DNA from: Sciurus carolinensis
Taxonomy: Eukaryota; Chordata; Mammalia; Rodentia; Sciuridae
Reading direction: 5' to 3'
Length of the DNA: 64,000 nt
NCBI RefSeq assembly: GCF_902686445.1
Contig: NC_062223.1
Span: forward strand, 60,943,498-61,007,497
Shown in pieces: positions 1 to 15,363 of this stretch (positions within the stretch are counted from its first letter, which is position 1; each line of letters begins with the position of its first letter). The translations under genes and the position numbers were made by a program. The notes beneath the pieces were generated by a model that was not told the origin of the DNA, searched no databases, and was given only the letters and a program-made list of their open reading frames with translations.

Positions 1-415
1 AAGAGCAATAAATTAAGATAATTGGAAAGACTTTGTTCTCCTATGTTAACATGGGCAAAGAGAAAATTATCCAGTCTTTACTGAGAAATCTAAATATCAT
101 ATATTTAACTCTTGTATTGGCCCTTGCCTAAATGGTAGAAGCTCTTTATAAACAGGGCAATATAGTATAGAAACTATCTCAGTATCCAATCAGCCTTTTC
201 TTAACTCACCTCGTATACATAGGTATAACGAGAAAATTGCATGTAGATTAGAATACTGCACAAAATATATGTAATAAAAAGCACACATATTTCATTTATT
301 TCATAACTTTTCAATCTATCACCCCACCACATTGCAGCCAGAATGACCACATTACTTTTGCTTAAAATACTTTAACTGTTTTAAATTATTAGAATTCAAA
401 ACCCCACAGATCCCC

Positions 416-416
<1 letters not shown>

Positions 417-462
<46 letters not shown>
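417..462. repeat. (AC)23 microsatellite
   Basis: An uninterrupted AC dinucleotide run. Confidence 0.99.
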
Positions 463-465
<3 letters not shown>

Positions 466-1384
466 CTGTCTGCATTGTTTTCTCCTCTTGGAAAACTCCT
501 TGACCACCAACTACCCTCTAATACCCCTTTTTTTTTCAGTTGTAATTCCTTTACCATGTTGATGCTTCACATTTTCTGAAAAACTCTTCAATCAAGCCAC
601 TCTCAACTCTTTACATACCTAACTCCTATTCATTGTCCTCTTCATTACTTTTTCAGGTTACCCTCCTTGAAATTGGACTTTCCAAACCTGTTTAAAACTA
701 TCCCCAAATACTTGTCTTTTTTGAAATTCATATTTAGGGATAGTGTGCTTTAATACCTGTGGTTACTGGATATTATAGTATCTGACACATAGTTGCCATA
801 CAGGATGTATTTCTTGAATTAAACATTTATGAAATAAGTAAATAAATACTTTTTTTTACTTTTCTTGTCTTGTATCTTCTTGTTCCTGTATACATTGACA
901 TATACATTAATGAGCTTCTTTATGCTTTTGAAGAGATTTTATAATCTCCTTTGGGAGCCTGCTTTTGCATTTTTGTGATTTAATGGTTCTGGATAAAGAA
1001 GGTTTTCCTTTTACCTATTGCTGAAATAAAAACACATTTTATTTTTAATCAATTCTGGAGCTAGAAAGAATACCTGGTTACTAGCCTTGGTATAGTATTT
1101 CTTTCCTTATCGGGCAAATATGCTTTCTAACTTCTTGCTATCTTCCTTTTCTTTGACTTTTGATTTTAGGTACTCTTTTAGATCAGTGATTTTTTTCAAG
1201 GGATACAGACAGTTCTTTTATTTTAAGGACCTGGGTTCACATTAATAATCCCAAGGTAGCTTCTCTGCTGAGATCATCCTTATTTTGTGGGAATCACACA
1301 CTAGCCAAGTGCTAGCTAGCATCCTCTGAAGATAACTTTTCTCCTTGGGGCCATTCATAATTAAAATATTTTTAGCTTCTCAGA

Positions 1385-1850
1385 TTGTTCTGGTGTTTTC
1401 TTAACAGGAATGAGGAGGGTTTCATAAGGAGGTTGGAAGTCTCCCCTTCCACATACACAAAAAGTGGCAATCTTTGTCCCCTTTGACAGCTGGTGGCATC
1501 TTTCTGAAAAGCTTTCAAATCATAGATCATTTCTTCGTAATGAAACCCGTGTGGCTCAAATACAGTAGGTTGAAATTCTTATCTTATGCTGCAGTAAAAT
1601 GCTCTAATTTAGATTCACAAAAGGATTCTGTACCCTTTACTTAGGAGAGCTGTGCAATTTGCCCATAAAAAGACTGTTCAGCACCATTAGTGCATACCAT
1701 AAGTGTTCAGCAACATCATATTCATTAAACAGCATATCCTTATGCATAACCTTTTCAACCTCAAAATGTGTTTTTTTTCCTTTTGAAGAATGATGAATGG
1801 CAAAGGGGTGAGGGAGCCCCCCCCCAAGCAACATTGTTGCCTTTAAGAAT
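1385..1850 (-). pseudogene. possible degraded processed pseudogene, family not recognised
   Basis: On the minus strand two protein-like stretches follow each other in different frames. The first, upstream one (plus 1637-1780) reads FEVEKVMHKDMLFNEYDVAEH and onward to a stop; I quote only this part. The second (about 1385-1595) contains EPHGFHYEEMIYDLKAFQKD followed by more open frame. The balanced composition and a frameshift between them suggest an old inserted coding copy. I see no clear poly(A) tail or target-site duplication and cannot name a parent gene. Chance open frames remain possible. Confidence 0.25.
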
Positions 1851-2474
1851 GAAGTTGGGACTTCAGCTTGATCCCTTCATAGGGAAAAAAAATCGCATTC
1901 AATCCCTTCTTACCTGAGGCAGTTTTTATTCTCCGTAGAACTCATTCCATGACCAAGAGGTTGACCCCTGACTTCTGAACTTCAGAGACAGATCTTTGCA
2001 CAATAGAAAAAATTAAGGGCAATGACCAGAAAATTCCTTAAAAACATTTGTTGAGCACTTCCAATGTCTTAGCTATTGATACTGTGTTAGTTGCTGAGGA
2101 TAGAGGTGATTATGGAATGCTAATATAATCCATAGTTTCTGATCTCTGGTACTGAATTTATATGTTTCCTAGCTTGATTAGATAGATTGGTGGCAGTGTG
2201 GTAGAAAGGAGAGAATGGGGTAGATAGTTACGCTTTATTTTTGTTTTCAGAGGTAGAAGGGAAAATTACATTAGAATTTTATGATGACAATAGTTTTTCT
2301 TGGCAGGGACAATGATGAACCCTAGCATTCATTCCATTGCTATAATTACCCTGTGGCATTCCTGTGCTCACAGTGGCTTACAGTCATTGTCCTAGATCTT
2401 TAAGTGTCCAGGGGAGTCCCTTTCTAAAATCTGCCTTCTTCCCTGATTCCTTCAGATATTCCTCAAGCTTGTGA

Positions 2475-5501
<3,027 letters not shown>

Positions 5502-5570
5502 ATTGCAAGACAACAGCAGCAACTTCTGCAACAGCAGCACAAAATTAATCTCCTGCAGCAACAGATCCAG
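5502..5570 (+). CDS. SOX6: SOX6 internal coding exon: glutamine-rich (Q-box) segment
   Basis: This 69-nt exon encodes 23 codons, opening IARQQQQLLQQQHKINLL and ending QQQIQ; 11 of the 23 residues are glutamine. It continues in phase 0 directly from the preceding exon (…RQQQEQ|IARQQQ…), extending the coiled coil and Q-box used by SoxD proteins for homo- and heterodimerisation. The acceptor is TTTCTGATAG|ATT, with a short pyrimidine tract. The donor is CAG|GTCAGT. This segment is identical in SOX5 and SOX6 as I remember them, so the gene assignment rests on the preceding exon. The next exon, expected to begin VQGHMPPL in SOX6, was not found in the remaining 58 kb. Confidence 0.96.
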
Positions 5571-8500
5571 GTCAGTGTATTTTATTACTCTTGTCTGATT
5601 ATACTTACTTGAAAATGGGACTTAAAATGTTGCAAATGCACCCTTGTCTTAAACAGCACCAATAGGGTTGTTATTCAAGGATGCTGTACACAATTGTATA
5701 AATGGATATAAAAATATTGACTAGATGGTGGTCGAAGCATTCTTATGTGATGTGTAAGCAGAATAAACCTTATCTTTTTTCCTTCTGCGATTTGCCTAAA
5801 AACAACGAAGTGAAAACCTTTTTGGTTTCCAAGGCAGCATACAGATGCTACTTTTATTGCCACAAATTATTTTCTGCTTTGTGTTTTATTATGTAATAGT
5901 ACCATGGAGAGAAACTTACTTTTATTTACTTGTTAGGATCAATTGGGCCAGTTATGAGAAGAATCTGGGTAAAGACTGTTAATAATTATTAACAAATAAT
6001 TATGTTAATATTATGAACAAATATTAACTGTGTTCCTTCTAGATGCTGAGGGAAAATAAAGGTTAATGAATGATAGTCTGTCTTCGAGGAGTTTATAGTC
6101 TAGAAAGGAAGAAAACCTTGTTTCTGAATAATTATAACTTAATTTACAGAGTTTCTTTTTTTGTGGCCTTCCGAAACTCCATAGATCATAATTAGAATGG
6201 TCTGAGAAGGGAAGATGATCTGATTTCTGTTATTCCTTTATATACTGGTGATTAATTCAACTAACAACTACTTGAGATAGATGAGAGAATTGGTTTCTAT
6301 TTCTGAATGGGAACATACGTGTGTAAGTTCTAGAAAGCACTAGAATAAGGAACTGTTTGGTAATTAATCCTCAGGAATATTTGTTGCTGTAGATTTTTCT
6401 AATCTACAAGGATCTGTGATTTAACCTAGTTGGGTTGCATAATATGAATTAGATTATTTTTGAGGTTAATATCATACCTTTCTGTAATTAAAAAAAACTA
6501 AGCAGCATAAAGTTTAATCTTTTACCTCATTGATGAACACCAGTGATTTTTAACTCAAATACTTGCTTCATTTTGTTAATAGTCATTTTAGTGTTCCAGG
6601 TAATAGTTACTGAAGTCTACTTCAGTACTTACCTAATTTGGCTTTTTGCCCAGCCAACTTCACTAGGAGGTTTTATTAAAATTGTTGTTTGTTTTTGCTG
6701 ATTCTATATTCCACACTAAAATCTATGTTTCAAAATAAAAAGTCCAAAAAAGACGAGATGGAATGTCTTTATCATTTGTGATGGTCAGCCTCTACAATTA
6801 AACCTTGGAATAATTTCTCATCTTGATATCTCTTTTATGACTCATGCTGAGATCCTTAATTAAATAACTGTCCAGGCGTTCCCTTCTTCTGTCCTTATTA
6901 AAAATTTCAGTGTATTTCCTACTGTTAAGGTCAAGATTTTTAGCCTGTAGCTTCCTACATTTTTCTCTAGATCCCTCTCTAAGAACTCAGTAGGTGTTAA
7001 ATAACATGATCATTTAGTTCTCTCTGTGTCTTCTATTTGCAAAGCAGGAATGGAAGAAGTTCCCAGAGATGTTCTTGTATCAGTTAATTATTATTAATGT
7101 TTTTACGCCCTTTTTAATACTTCTTTATTTATTTCTAATATATTTTATTTCTTAGTCCAGTGTTGTTTGTGTTGACTGGCTGTCTTAATTGATGTTTTCC
7201 ATAGTACTGAGGACTTCAGATGAATGGCAACCAGTTCAGATTATTTTTATGAAATATTATTAGTCTTTATGGATTATATACAATTTTATAGTTATAACTC
7301 GACTGTATGCAATTGATGTCTTTTTCAGGAAACTACAGAGTGTGATCTTAAAATATTCATCTGAATGTTCAATTTGAGAAACAGGAATAATTTTTTTCAA
7401 GTTTTTTAATAGAAGCTTAATTGCTTTTAAATATTGTGGATATTTCTCATTGCTGAAATTTTTAAAAATTCAAGCTGATTAGCAGTTGAACTCAGCTGTA
7501 TGTTATTAAATGATAGGGATATTCAATGTCAGAGTTACATTCATGTTAGGAAATGGGACTCTATAACAAGAGTTCATATTTAAAAAAATAAGATGAGGCA
7601 ATAAGATCATATTTATAGTTCACTCTGTTCTGAGCTACTGCTTCATGACTTATCTTGTCAGTATTTATCTTATCAGTATGAGACCATTCAAAGAATTTTT
7701 CAAATGCTGAAAAACACTCCTTATACAAACTTATTTATCTCTGACACTTACTAAGCAGATTTTGATATTTAGGCTTTTAGTTATTTTTTTTGGAAAGTGG
7801 AATAGGTTAACTATATTTTCCAATATAGTTTATGATGAGTCATAGATGTGAACAAATTTAGGGGAATTATTGTTGGACTAATTTTAATGTAGTTTTTGAA
7901 CAACATATGAGATTTAAGGAATGCTTCAAACATTCTTTTCCCCATGAAATAAACATTCTCCTATCTGAAAACAAAACAGAAAAAAGAACAAAAGCAAAAT
8001 GATTAAAAAAGAAACCTAACTTCTCTTCTAGAAACAAATGAAGAGTACAGAGACAATGTAAGCAAGTCTGACAATTTTTTCTCCTTTTAAAATCATGAGT
8101 GCTAGAACCTATTAACTAACATGGTCAGCAAGAATAAGCTATGGCAATTGGTTATGGGTCACAAGTATCAGGTGGTGACATTCAAGATTGTTCTTCTAGT
8201 TCAGAATGCTGACTTCTAAATTAGTACTGGTTTTTTGCAATTTGCAAGCTTTAATAGAAAGAAAGGAAAGAGTGCCTAACCTCTTGTAACAACTGCACAC
8301 AAACACATTGGGGTCTATTATAACGGAAACAAATGAAAACCTGAATGATTTGCACAAATTGAAAAACAGTATTTTTCATTAGAATTAGGAAAAAGAATGA
8401 TTAAGGCAACATTGTAAAAGTCACCATACTTATTTTGTTTGCAATCATTCAAAACTTGTATGTGTAGTTAAAAATAATTTAATTCGTATTTTTTTTCCTT

Positions 8501-10179
8501 AAATATAAATTTTTACCATAGTTTTGCCCAGATAAATGCTAACTAAACTTTTAAAGAGATACTTCTAAGACCATGTAAGGGATGTTAAGAAAAGTATGAT
8601 GAATGATTATGAGAACTATTTTCATGTTTTTGATGAGTTTTTTCCACTTAAAATATCAGGATAATAACTTAAATGTTTATTAAAATATTTTAATATTAAC
8701 AGATCTTTTAGGAGGCTGTTTGCTTTGTGAATTCAAATCCCTGTTTTTTCTTTGGGGAAAAATGGGGATTCCTCTAATTCGTTCCATATTAAGTAATTCT
8801 CCTGATGTGGAGCCCAAAAAAGTTAGACAGTTTTTATATTTCCAGGACAGAAATAGCACAATTTTTATCAAGTCTATGAAAAGCAAAAGAATAGGTCATG
8901 AAACATGAATCCTTGGAGTTAGGAATATTGATTCTTGTGCTGTAATTCTAAAGAACAGATAACTACTTTAGTAATTTTATTCTCCTCCCACCTACTGCAT
9001 AATAGTATCTTAGCCAACATTTTGAAACATTTTAAAAAATTTATGAGTCATATTAACTGGTAAACAAAATTCACTTTAATCCATCAGATAGCTAAAAACA
9101 GATTGAAGCATATTTATAGCATTTTAATCTACTATTAAATTGTAGACTGTTTTAAGGAAAATAATGTTTTATAAATCCTGATTTCTTCATTCATGCATGT
9201 ATTTATTCATCTAACTTTATTTGACCATGTCATGATTTTGAATCTAGAGAAGATATTCTTCATGGACACAATATACCACAATCTTTGGTTCCTATAATAT
9301 GTCAATAGGAATAGATTTAACTAAGACTAAGCTAGAATTTAGTCTTTTGAAAGAATTCAGCTCATTAAAATATCTCTGTGAGAAACCTACTTTTTCAGAG
9401 ATGAATGGTATTATCCAATCAATCATGTCTCTTCAGACTTCAGTTTAAGAGTTATTCAAGCGGCTTGCATTGTGTACTATCCAGGCAGTATCCTCGGAAC
9501 TCCAGTCTCTTAAGATTGGACTGACTGGTTGGGATTTTATTAGGGTATTTGGCTTTCTGGGCCAGCTCAATGATTTTTGTCAATTCATACACATACATAC
9601 ATCTTTTTGAATATAATGTTGAGACTTGAAATTGTTATTTCTGTTTTCTTTATGATTAGTATACAATATTCACTGCCCTTCCCTCATCATTTAATACAAT
9701 GGATAGCAAATTCAATCTGTAGAAAACCTGAACCAATGCTGTTGTTGCTTCTTTGCAGATACTCTTTATCTTAACGAAAAATTTTTCTTTGAAATTTTGT
9801 AATCCAGGCTGCTTATTTACTTCTCCCCAAACCAACTGAAGCTTCATTTTGTCTTAAAAGTATATGAATATTTTCATATATAGTGTTTTCTATATTGATT
9901 ATATTTGTGTGCTTTTGGCAAATTTTGTGTGTTTATGTGTCTGCCATCTGATAAATGTGTAGAAACATTTATTTCCTGTATAGTAACCAGAGAGATGCTA
10001 ATATTATAAGCAAGGAAGTGATTGTTCTTAAACAATCGGACAAAGTAATTCAAGATGTACCCTTATCTTTTAAGAAGATAAACTTTACCTTTTGTTTCCT
10101 TCAATATGATTAACTATAGGCCTTTCAGGTATCTGCTGGGCAGAATAAAGGACTACCTTTTTATGTGGAGTAGTTGTCT

Positions 10180-11250
10180 GAAGATCAGAAATAATTACTT
10201 TGTACATTAGCCTTCATGGCCTGCTTGACCTGGTTAATTAATTTTTTGCTAGCATAATAATAATAGATATATATTTGAAGATATGCTTTATCGTTAAGTA
10301 TCTAATTGACCTCTAATTTTAAGAGCTGAACCTTCCATTTATTGTCTTTCGAAAATGTCTGGAGCAGCCAAGGGAAAAGCTGAGGACAGTCAGGAGCTGA
10401 CTTCCAGACTCATGCAATCCCTTCGTCTTAGGTTATATCTCTTTGCTAATTGTATTTAGCCTTGATAAACCAAAGGCAATTACAGTGTTTCTGTTTTGGC
10501 TCTAGTGAATAGTCTTTTTTTGTGTGTTATTGATCAGGTAATGGATCTCCTTCCAAAAGCTTCTGAAAAGGACCGAATAAACCCATTGAAAGTAATTTGA
10601 TACTTCTATTGGCACTGTACACGTATCTGATACTCTTTTGCAATAAAATGAGTGTTATAAACAAAGCTTAAAAGTCTAGGATTAGCCCCCAGCTTCAGCA
10701 AGCCCTTAAAATATTTTGTAATTCTATCTTCAATCATGAATTAGCCAGGAAAAACAGACCCTCTCTCTTCTCTTTATTTCTCTGCTGTACGCTGTTTTTA
10801 ATTGCCCACAGGCAAGCTGTTGTGATCTTCCTTGGAAGTTTAAAACCAAGATAAAAATGCAAATCTAATTATTTCTTTTATGTAATCTAATTAACTTTTT
10901 AAGTAATGATAGATGCTCTATAGCCTGCTTCAAACATTTTAATAATAAAGTTCCTGGATTATAAAGAATAGGTAACGCTGCTATAATTTATAAATAGTAG
11001 CAGGTGTAAAAATTTCCAAAATTACAAATTCTTTTCATGGATTATAACTCCACATTAATCTTGCTAGATTGTTTGTTAATGTTGGAATAGCTCTAGAAAT
11101 AAGAAAGGACCCAACCAGATCCCATGGGTGGCTACTGCATGGTGTTATTAATCAGCTAGCTACCTGTTTTGTTTTCCAACTGTGACCTTATTGCAAAAAT
11201 CTCATTCAACAGACCAAAACCGGAAGGTGAATCTCAATACTTGTCCTTCA
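10180..11250. promoter_or_regulatory. candidate conserved non-coding block
   Basis: About 1 kb without a recognisable transposon, and with CpGs kept in an AT-rich setting, for example near 10290, 10350, 10425, 10574, 10622, 10789, 10976 and 11221. It contains homeobox-like TAATTA/CTAATTA strings and SOX-like ACAAAG (about 10663). The CpG retention and lack of repeats suggest constraint; no enhancer activity can be inferred from sequence alone. Confidence 0.35.
10538..10591 (+). CDS. possible 54-nt in-frame cassette exon (speculative)
   Basis: A pyrimidine/T-rich run ending in CAG (10513-10537) is followed by 18 open codons reading VMDLLPKASEKDRINPLK, then AAA|GTAATT, a usable though not strong donor, at 10592. 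The length is a multiple of three and the frame matches the phase-0 end of the exon at 5570, so inclusion would add 18 residues after …LLQQQIQ without a frameshift. It lies inside a block that looks conserved (10180-11250). I do not know this peptide from any SOX6 or SOX5 isoform. Against it, short open frames with splice-like borders arise by chance in 58 kb, and conservation here could be regulatory. Confidence 0.2.
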
Positions 11251-12700
11251 ATCATTTCAATCCTCTCTACCTGAATGTTCCTTCTTTATCTTAGCCTCTC
11301 GTGCTCAGTCCCCAGCTCTCTCCAAAATCATACTAGTACAAATTCAGGGAAACCAAAGTCTCTGCTTCTTTCTGGGATTAAAGTGGGAGGATGCCTTCCC
11401 TCTTCAAAGGCAGGGCAGGATGTAGCAGAATGAACAGATGATTGAGGTGATGCCAGCAATGTGACATTACAATTGTTCCACCAATCTTCCAGGGAAAAAG
11501 TGTTTCTCTTCTATATGTTCTCGTTATGCTGAGGGCTCAGTTTAGTGTTAGTCTTTAGTACCCTTCTGGGATATACTAACCATCCCACCCCAGTATAAGT
11601 GAGAGAGTGAAAATGAGAGAGTTTGAGTAAGTGCAAGCTAGAGAATCAAGGCAGTCTCAGAGCCTTGGAGGCAATAGTAGGTAGAATCTACATAAATATA
11701 AAATTTTCTTTTCATGATTATCTTTGTTTTCTATTTATGAAAAATGATTTTAGTTTTACATTTGAGGTAGTTATATAATAGTTCTTTAGGAAATAAGTAT
11801 ATTTATTATTTATATATTTTATGAAAGACCCAACTTAAAAACCTTAAGGAAATAGTAGTGAGATATTTGAGTATGGCAAACATTATGAAGGCAGTCCTTC
11901 ATTATGGGACCTTTAGGAAATCAAAAACATGTCATGTTTGGAAATATCACTAGACTCCTTTATGATCCTCATTCATCGGTGCTAGAGAGGAGAAGTAGTG
12001 ACTCCTGTTGAAGAGCAATACAGTGAGCTAACCATAAAGGTATATTTTAAAATTACTCTGTTATTTTGGTTTTTTTTTCCTACCTTTTATTGGAATTAAA
12101 ATGTCCTTTCTTTTTATGAAGTAATGATGATATAGATGGCATCTACTTTATTTCTTTCTTTTTCAGTAGTTTTATTTGGTAAATTCTCAAATATATGTAA
12201 GTATCCACTTTTGTTATTCTTTGGAATTTTATTGGCTCATGATACACAAAATTTAAAAACTCTTACTCTAGTTCAAATCCTTTACTTTAACAGGAGGAAA
12301 TTGAGACACAGACCACTGACTTGTCTAAGCTTTTATTAAAAACCTGGGTATTGTTAGCACCATAAGTGGGACCCAAATTTCTTAATGTCAGATTTGGTAC
12401 TGTTTCCAGTATTTCAGGTTGGGTCTCAGTTCACCCTTTCTGTGGCTTAAATAAATACCAGTGCACTTCAGTTTCCTGTTTTATAAAATGTGGATAATAC
12501 CTAACATCTAAAATCTCATTGTATTTGCTACCCTTAAGTGGAAAAATATTGAAGATTTGCCACTAAACTCAGTTTCTCTCCCAGAACTATTACAATTATG
12601 GGTATGTGCCCACAAGGAAAAATATATAAAAGAATATAACTGGAATCTTTTTATAGTTCTATCTTCTCCATGTGGCAAAAGTGAGCTGTGAGTGACAATT

Positions 12701-12750
12701 TCAAAACAAAACAAAAACAACAACAACAACAACAACAATAACAAAACAAC
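12701..12750. repeat. (CAA)n simple repeat
   Basis: CAAAA units followed by about nine CAA units and an AACAAAAC end, directly next to a MER5-like fragment. Confidence 0.9.
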
Positions 12751-12754
12751 TCAA

Positions 12755-12880
12755 ATTAATGCCTGGGTCCCATCCCAAAGATTCTGACTTAATTCATTTG
12801 GGGTTCAGTCCCAGCACGGGAACTACTATAATCTATATAGGTAATTCCAGTGGACAATCAGAATTGAGAAATACTGCTTT
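12755..12880 (+). mobile_element. MER5-like DNA transposon fragment
   Basis: It carries the MER5 signature order: CCTGGGTCCCATCCC, then GATTCTGACTTAATT, then GGGGTTCAGTCCCAGCA, and it ends GAATTGAGAAATACTGC. This is a non-autonomous hAT-Charlie relic, heavily diverged. Confidence 0.65.
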
Positions 12881-12940
12881 TTACAGGGTAATGAAGATTA
12901 AATGTAAACCCTAAATTGTTTAGATTGACTCTTTCCTTGC

Positions 12941-12995
12941 CTGTCTGTCCATCCATCCATCTATCCATTCACCCATCCATTCATTGACCCATCCG
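12941..12995. repeat. (TCCA)n degenerate tetranucleotide repeat
   Basis: Repeated CCAT/CCATT units with interruptions. Confidence 0.85.
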
Positions 12996-13559
12996 GAGGA
13001 TTGGATCATAGTTTAAAAAGTTCCTGAGCAGTTAAAATGTACTTTTGGTCACATTTTGGTCACAGCTATTTTACTTAATAGCTAGAAAACTTATAAAGGA
13101 CCATGGTTTGAACAATTTAAATTATTTTATAATATCTTGATTTTTATTTATATATGGTTATACAAAGAAGACAAGAATGTGTTGATTTCAAATGTGTGTC
13201 TTCAGGATGAAATACATTAAAAAATGAAACATGGTATTACAAAATAAATCTAAAACATTTTAGAAAATAAATTATCAGGTGCCATTTGACTTTTATCTAC
13301 TAAACAGAATGAATTTTGACTCAAGACAACAATGCTTTTTTTATTTAAAAAATATTTTTCATGAAATTGGCTATACCTTGACATCTGCGAGGAATGTATG
13401 AATCTGAATGATCTTTTATAATATAATCATTTAATTATATGTTTAAATCTCACTTTAAAAATTCATTCAGATTTATACATTCTTAAAGAGAATAAGATCT
13501 GTTGTGTTTGAGTGTATGTGATTTCAAATTTCTGTGGAACCAGCACAGATATTGGAAGC

Positions 13560-13765
13560 AAATAAATCAGGATATAAATTCCAATTCCACTGTTTTATTA
13601 ATTGTAATGTTTTGTCACTTACTAGCTGTGAGACAAGTTATATAATGTTTCTGAGCCTGCATTTCCTAATTTCTAAAAATGGATAATTATAGTACCTTAC
13701 AGTAGTTTTGAGATTAAAGATAATTACTAGCCCCTAGTAAGTGCTCAGTGCACATTATCTATTGC
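13560..13765 (+). mobile_element. MIR SINE, sense
   Basis: The order of landmarks matches MIR: a split AATTCCAATTCCAC region, CACTTACTAGCTGTGAGAC, TTTCTGAGCCTGCATTTCC, AAATGGATAATTATAGTACC, and the 3' CTAGTAAGTGCTCAGT end. Confidence 0.85.
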
Positions 13766-15342
13766 CATCACTATGACTGTTTTTGTATGACTAGGTATAG
13801 GAATAATTTCAAAGTTCCTAATGAAGAAACATACATGTACATATTTGGTATGTGCATGTATATGCTTGTTTGTGTCTATATACCCATGCATATTTAGAAC
13901 CCATGAATTAGTGGTATGAATACAGAATAATCCATGTGTATGCATTATAATCAATTATTATCACCATGATAATCTAGAGAAAAAGAAAGAGCAACAATTT
14001 TCTCTGGCTGCCAAATCAGAGTTATTTTAATTGTCAGTGAGTGAAGAGTAAGGTTTATCAGGCAATCAGAAATGACTGACTGAGAATTAGACAGAGCTGC
14101 CTAGAGATTGTATGAAAGGGATCATGACATTTTATTCTGGAAAAACAGGGTCAAATTCTCACCTTTCACATTAAAATGTGCCTTGTTATTAGATCAATAG
14201 TGCTTGTGAAATTAGAAGGATAGTAAACAAACCTTTCCAATTTATTTTATAGCTTTTAAACACAGATGAAGTTAGTTGATGTAACCGCACAAAATGCAAA
14301 AGTCTTCCTTGTTTAAAATAAAGTTGTTCATATAAATCTTATGTATGCCATCTCCTGTAAGTCAAGCATTTGCCTAGCTTTTGTGAATTATGTCTATACT
14401 TAGAATTTAAGAAGTTAAACAGTATGCATACCAGACTTGAGAGATGGGAAATAAAAATTGATATACTGTGTGACACTTGATATAGCACAGGGAAATATCT
14501 TTTAAATGCTGAGGGATGTACTGACATAGCCATTTTTAATTCACATATACTAACTTCCACTCAAAGTTATTAATGTTACAGTCAGAGATTTTTACTTGTT
14601 CAAAATAAAAGAAAATAAATGGTGTAAAAGATATAATGTCTCCTATGTGACACTGAATTAATTTTATCTACCACACAGTCCATTCAGAAAATTTAAAGTT
14701 TGTAATATTGAATAATGAAAGTTAAGGGATTCACATATCAGAAAAAGGGTAAAGTCCATCCTCAGTGAGGTCGCAGACTTGACTCTCATGTTATGTATAC
14801 ATTGCAATGGAAGATTTTTTTTCTTATAATGTCTGCAGAAAACTGATTTTAATGCAGCTGGGCTGACTTGGCTCCTGCTCAAACCTGTTGACAAGGTGGA
14901 CAAACTATTCTAAGGAACTCCAACAGGTCAGACATTTTTTTTACTGCAGTAGCATAATTCATTGGCTCCTCCTTACATGATATTTGGTTGTATGATACCT
15001 AGGATAAGGAAAATAATTTTAAAAATTAATTTTAGTTTCCCTTGATTGACTAATAACTCCTGTCCCTTTTAGAAATTTTGATGATATCAGTAAGGAGTTT
15101 CTTAAATGGAAAAAAACATTCCTTATGTATTATTTTTCAGTGAAAGATTTAAGTCCTGAGTTGGTACTTCTCAAGTTGAATGTGGCAGAAATCATTTGTT
15201 AATGTGTAGAGAATTAGTTAAATACAGGCACTTTAGAATTTATATAATTGATTTAATATTTGAAGAGATAAAGATCTGAAACTTCAAGAAGTGGGAGGAC
15301 CTCCAACTGTTGGTTCAGGTATTTGTTTATCCTAAAGGACTG

Positions 15343-15363
15343 TTTTTTTTTTTTTTTTTTTTT
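15343..15363. repeat. poly(T) run of 21
   Basis: An uninterrupted T tract. The following 50 bases weakly recall the ID SINE (GAGATCAAACCAGT), so this may be the tail of a decayed minus-strand SINE. Confidence 0.7.
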
